DNA of 64,000 nucleotides. Origin: Hoeflea sp. 108. GTDB taxonomy: Bacteria; Pseudomonadota; Alphaproteobacteria; Rhizobiales; Rhizobiaceae. Of the stretch, positions 61,235 to 64,000 are shown one piece after another. A program made the position numbers and the translations under genes. A model generated the notes under the pieces. It had not been told where the DNA came from, made no database searches, and saw only the letters and a program-made list of their open reading frames with translations. Positions within the stretch are counted from its first letter, which is position 1, and every line of letters begins with the position of its first letter. Where the stretch lies: positions 3,536,839 to 3,600,838 of the forward strand of contig NZ_KB890024.1 in NCBI RefSeq assembly GCF_000372965.1, given 5' to 3'.

Positions 61235-61505
61235 CGCGAAATCCTTTCGTTTGCCACGATGTAGGACACCAAGGGCGCAAACCGAAGGGCAACAGTTTGA
61301 ACGGATCGTCAACGCCGGACGCACATCGGCCAAATGCACGATGGACGGACGCGAAAAATGATGGTAGCGGGCTTTTCATGTCGCAGACCTTTGCACAGAT
61401 CCGGATCGACCGACGACGAATGAGCGCACGCGCTTGAAGCGCTGACTTGCGACTGCTGCGGCATGCCCGCGGCACCTCATCCTCGGATACCGGACTGCAA
61501 AGACC

Positions 61506-62042
61506 ATGAAACTCTCCGACGTCACCTACATGCCGGAAGCACCGGCGCACGATCTCGAAATCGACGAAATCAACGCTGAGGCCTTCGGCCCCGGTCGGTT
61601 CACGCGCGCTGCCTACAAGATCCGCGAAGGCGGCCCGCATGATCGCTCGTTGTCCTTTGTCGCCATGCAGGGCGGCCAGGTGATCGCCTCGGTCCGGATG
61701 ACGCCGATCGCCGCCGGCGCCGGCCGTGCGCAGATGCTGGGCCCTCTCGCGGTGCGGCCCGATTTCAAGAACATGGGCATTGGCCGTAGGCTTGTTGCCA
61801 TGGCGCTTGCCGCAGCGGCCGAGGCCAGCGAACCGGCCGTGATCCTTGTCGGCGACGAGCCCTATTATGGCCCGCTCGGCTTTGTGCGCATCCCGCGCGG
61901 CCAGATCGAGATGCCCCGCCCCGTCGACCTCAACCGGCTGCTCGCACATGAGATCGTGCCGGGTGCCGTGGCCGAACTTTCGGGCGAGGTCTGCCACGCC
62001 AATCTGGCAAAGACCCCGCGACGCACGACCGAGCCGGCCTAG
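61506..62042 (+). CDS. GNAT-family N-acetyltransferase (YhbS-like)
   Basis: 178 residues. Acetyl-CoA binding motif LGPLAVRPDFKNMGIGRRLV (about 78-97) is the GNAT motif A; VGDEPYYGPLGF is typical of the YhbS subgroup. Acceptor unknown. Weak ribosome site. Followed 66 bases later by the SDR gene. Confidence 0.82.
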   Translation: MKLSDVTYMPEAPAHDLEIDEINAEAFGPGRFTRAAYKIREGGPHDRSLSFVAMQGGQVIASVRMTPIAAGAGRAQMLGPLAVRPDFKNMGIGRRLVAMALAAAAEASEPAVILVGDEPYYGPLGFVRIPRGQIEMPRPVDLNRLLAHEIVPGAVAELSGEVCHANLAKTPRRTTEPA

Positions 62043-62108
62043 CCGCCGATGACTTGCCCGTGCCGCCCATCTTCCTAATTCATCAACAGTAGAAGAGGAC
62101 AGGCTGAC

Positions 62109-62870
62109 ATGAATCCAAACGGGCAAATCGCAGCAGTCACCGGCGCCGGCTCCGGCCTTGGCGAAGCAACCGCACGGGCACTTGCAGCCAAGGGCGCCAA
62201 GGTTGCGATCCTCGACCTCAGCCTGGAGCGCGCCGAAAAGGTCGCCAATGAAATCGGCGGCATCGCCGTGCGCTGCGACGTCTCGAACGAGGAAAGCGCT
62301 GTCGCAGCCTTCGCCGAGATCGAAGCCAGGCTCGGCACGGCGCGCATGCTGGTCAACTGCGCCGGCATCGCCGTCGGCGTGAAGACCATCGGCAAGGACG
62401 GCCCGCACCCGCTCAGCGTCTTCCGCCAGGTGATCGAGGTCAACCTGATCGGCTCGTTCAACATGATCCGCCTGTTTGCCGACGCGGCAGCCAAGCTCGA
62501 GCCGCTGGCCGGCGGCGAGCGCGGCGTCATCGTCAACACCGCCTCCGTTGCCGCCTATGACGGCCAGATCGGCCAGGCCGCCTATTCTGCCTCCAAGGGC
62601 GGCGTCGTCGGCATGACCTTGCCGATCGCGCGTGACCTCGCACGCTCGGGTATCCGCGTCTGCACCATCGCGCCCGGCATCTTCAAGACGCCGATGATGG
62701 CCGCCATGCCGCAGGAAGTGCAGGATTCGCTCGGCGCTGCCGTCCCCTTCCCGCCGCGCCTGGGCGAGCCGTCCGAATATGCCGCCCTTGCCACCCACAT
62801 CGTCGAGAACCAGATGCTGAACGGCGAGACCATCCGCCTCGACGGCGCGATCCGCATGGCGCCGAAATAA
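62109..62870 (+). CDS. Short-chain dehydrogenase (type II 3-hydroxyacyl-CoA dehydrogenase-like)
   Basis: 253 residues. Rossmann TGAGSGLG (11-18), cofactor Asp in AILDLS (NAD preference), VNCAGIAVG, catalytic Ser/Tyr/Lys with Y159-SAS-K163. APGIFKTPMM and the FPPRLGEPSEYAALA tail resemble HSD17B10-type enzymes of fatty-acid oxidation. AGAGGACAG ribosome site. Own terminator at 62902. Confidence 0.88.
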   Translation: MNPNGQIAAVTGAGSGLGEATARALAAKGAKVAILDLSLERAEKVANEIGGIAVRCDVSNEESAVAAFAEIEARLGTARMLVNCAGIAVGVKTIGKDGPHPLSVFRQVIEVNLIGSFNMIRLFADAAAKLEPLAGGERGVIVNTASVAAYDGQIGQAAYSASKGGVVGMTLPIARDLARSGIRVCTIAPGIFKTPMMAAMPQEVQDSLGAAVPFPPRLGEPSEYAALATHIVENQMLNGETIRLDGAIRMAPK

Positions 62871-62901
62871 CGGCCGCCTGTTGCCCGGATCGATTATTCT
62901 G

Positions 62902-62938
62902 CAGCCCCGGCAGCGCAAGCTTCCGGGGCTGTTTCGTT
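62902..62938 (+). terminator. Intrinsic terminator after the SDR gene
   Basis: CAGCCCCGG (62902-62910) pairs perfectly with CCGGGGCTG (62923-62931), then TTTCGTTT. Confidence 0.8.
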
Positions 62939-63016
62939 TGCGACAATGCTGCCTCTTGCCAAACGGCGGCGACCTGACTGATAAGTGGATTTCAACAGTC
63001 ATATTTTGGTGATGCC

Positions 63017-63781
63017 GTGGAAGAGCGCAAGAAGGATGTCATTCGCGAGACCGATGCCGAGGCGATTGCCCTGGCACGTTCACTGATGCGGACGGCGCGC
63101 TACGGCGCACTGGCCGTCATCGAGCCCGAGACCGGCGCCCCTCTGGCAAGCCGGGTCGGCACCGCCACCGACGTCGACGGCACGCCGCTGATCCTGATCT
63201 CGGGACTTTCGGCCCACACCAAGGGCATCACGGCCGATCCCCGCTGCTCGCTGCTTGTCGGCGAGATCGGCAAGGGCGATCCCCTCGCCTATCCGCGCAT
63301 CACCCTGTTCTGCCGTGCCCGCCGCCTCGAGCGCGGCACGCCGGAACAGGCCCGCGCCGAGCGGCGCTACCTCAACCGCAACCCGAAGGCCAAGCTTTAT
63401 GTCGGGCTCGGCGACTTCGCCATCTTCCGCCTCGAACTGGAACGCGCCAACCTCAACGGCGGCTTCGGCAAGGCGTATCTCCTGACGCGCGATGATCTGC
63501 TGCTGCAGGGGCCGGCGGTGGAAGCAATCGCGGGTGCCGAGCAATCTGCGCTCGACCACATGAATTCGGACCACCGCGAGGCGATCGACATCTATGCCGC
63601 GCATTTCGGCCGCCTGCAGGGCACCGGCTGGTCGCTCAGCGGCTTCGACCCAGAAGGCATGGATCTTACGTTGGGGGATGAGGCCGGACGCGTGCTTTTT
63701 CCTCAGATACTTGGCGAATCTGCCGATCTTCGCCGGAGCCTCGTCGAAATGGCCAAACAGGGGCGCGCAGCAAGGTCTTGA
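63017..63781 (+). CDS. HugZ-family pyridoxamine-phosphate-oxidase-like protein
   Basis: 254 residues from GTG 63017. N-terminal split-barrel flavin/heme fold: ALARSLMRTARYGALAVIE, SGLSAHTKGITADPRCSLLV and RRYLNRNPKAKLYVGLGDF. The C-terminal DUF2470 domain includes DHMNSDHREAIDIYA. Members bind heme (HugZ) or FMN. Upstream of an ArsR-type regulator gene in the same direction. Confidence 0.85.
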   Translation: MEERKKDVIRETDAEAIALARSLMRTARYGALAVIEPETGAPLASRVGTATDVDGTPLILISGLSAHTKGITADPRCSLLVGEIGKGDPLAYPRITLFCRARRLERGTPEQARAERRYLNRNPKAKLYVGLGDFAIFRLELERANLNGGFGKAYLLTRDDLLLQGPAVEAIAGAEQSALDHMNSDHREAIDIYAAHFGRLQGTGWSLSGFDPEGMDLTLGDEAGRVLFPQILGESADLRRSLVEMAKQGRAARS

Positions 63782-63910
63782 TTTTTTGAAGGAAAGCTGA
63801 TTTCTCCTTGAATTGCTAATTCGTCAAACGATTCACTGGCGAATTGGTATCGTGATCTGGCGTTATTGCCCCCATGGCGCCGGAGAGCATTGCGGATACA
63901 CGGGGTACCC

Positions 63911-64000
63911 ATGAAACCGAAGAAACTGACGGCCAATGCGGAAGCCGCTGCCTCTTTGCTGACGCTTATGGGCAACGAAAAACGGCTGTTGATAATGAGC
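63911..64000 (+). CDS. ArsR/NolR-like transcriptional regulator, 5' part only
   Basis: First 30 codons only, cut by the window edge. MKPKKLTANAEAAASLLTLM followed by GNEKRLLIMS is the start of an ArsR-type winged helix (first helix of the sensor/dimer region). The pattern resembles rhizobial NolR-type regulators, but the DNA-binding part lies outside, so only the superfamily is secure. Confidence 0.65.
   Translation, partial: MKPKKLTANAEAAASLLTLMGNEKRLLIMS

Noticed and set aside
61235..61505. Hidden gene or RNA in the 271-base gap before the GNAT gene
   Set aside because: No ORF with a start signal, no hairpin with a T-run and no riboswitch landmarks were seen; probably promoter DNA.
61218..63002. 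594-codon minus-strand open frame opposite the GNAT and SDR genes
   Set aside because: Overlaps two recognisable plus-strand genes and lacks any known motif.
1..64000. CRISPR array, tRNA, rRNA, prophage or classical insertion sequence
   Set aside because: I looked for regular spaced repeats, tRNA-like cloverleaf ends, transposase motifs and phage structural genes and found none.

Overview
The window is high-GC chromosomal DNA from an alphaproteobacterium, most likely Hyphomicrobiales/Rhizobiales and close to Mesorhizobium, Aminobacter or Phyllobacterium. The evidence is a fused anthranilate synthase trpE(G) behind a Trp leader peptide, a choXWV choline transporter, a RibH2-type lumazine synthase behind an FMN riboswitch, a ClpS2-like adaptor, and several rhizobial intergenic palindromes. 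I see no rRNA, tRNA, CRISPR array, prophage or classical transposase. Genus and species are inference.

Layout. 1-4.2 kb: the start of a secreted beta-propeller-like protein, an EamA transporter, a DUF1059 protein, and a tightly overlapping minus-strand operon DUF1285 - Nudix CoA pyrophosphatase - CCA-adding enzyme. 4.4-11.3 kb: a four-gene MoxR/DUF58/BatA-like operon joined by 1-4 base overlaps. 11.3-15.9 kb: clpS, DUF1428, a YdcH-like small protein behind an FNR/FixK-like box, an AraC regulator, a lipoprotein with a secreted partner, and a serine hydrolase. 15.9-20 kb: choXWV with an internal terminator-like hairpin, then tdk. 20.1-28.3 kb: a co-directional cluster of uncharacterised proteins (coiled coil, orphan family, membrane protein, AAA ATPase, DUF6638-like, DUF2333) holding two inverted-repeat elements. 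One element carries a DUF559 (Vsr-like) nuclease gene between 51-bp terminal inverted repeats.

28.4-43.7 kb: fhs, acyl-CoA dehydrogenase divergent from an HxlR regulator, GFA protein, ribH2, an acetyltransferase, DUF4126 with a mercuric-reductase-like flavoprotein, a PEP-mutase family protein, MarR, a membrane PQQ glucose dehydrogenase, EamA divergent from LysR, and an MFS exporter. 43.7-46.8 kb: cobalamin riboswitch with a BtuD-BtuF-BtuC-like transporter. 46.9-55.1 kb: trpL/trpE(G) under attenuation, a CDF metal transporter, an ABM monooxygenase, a TctC-type binding protein divergent from an AbrB-family permease, and leuL/leuA under apparent attenuation. 55.3-64 kb: a TPR membrane protein, an alpha/beta hydrolase behind a perfect 21-bp palindrome, a metallophosphoesterase, Nudix, glutathionyl-hydroquinone reductase, GNAT, SDR, a HugZ-family protein, and the start of an ArsR/NolR-like regulator.

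RNA-level control is a theme: two riboswitches (FMN, B12), two leader-peptide attenuators (trp, leu) and several clear intrinsic terminators. The observations most worth following are the 533-bp DUF559 element, which sits exactly in an operon junction and appears to supply ribosome binding sites from its own repeats, and the conserved but uncharacterised AAA ATPase/membrane cluster that hosts it.
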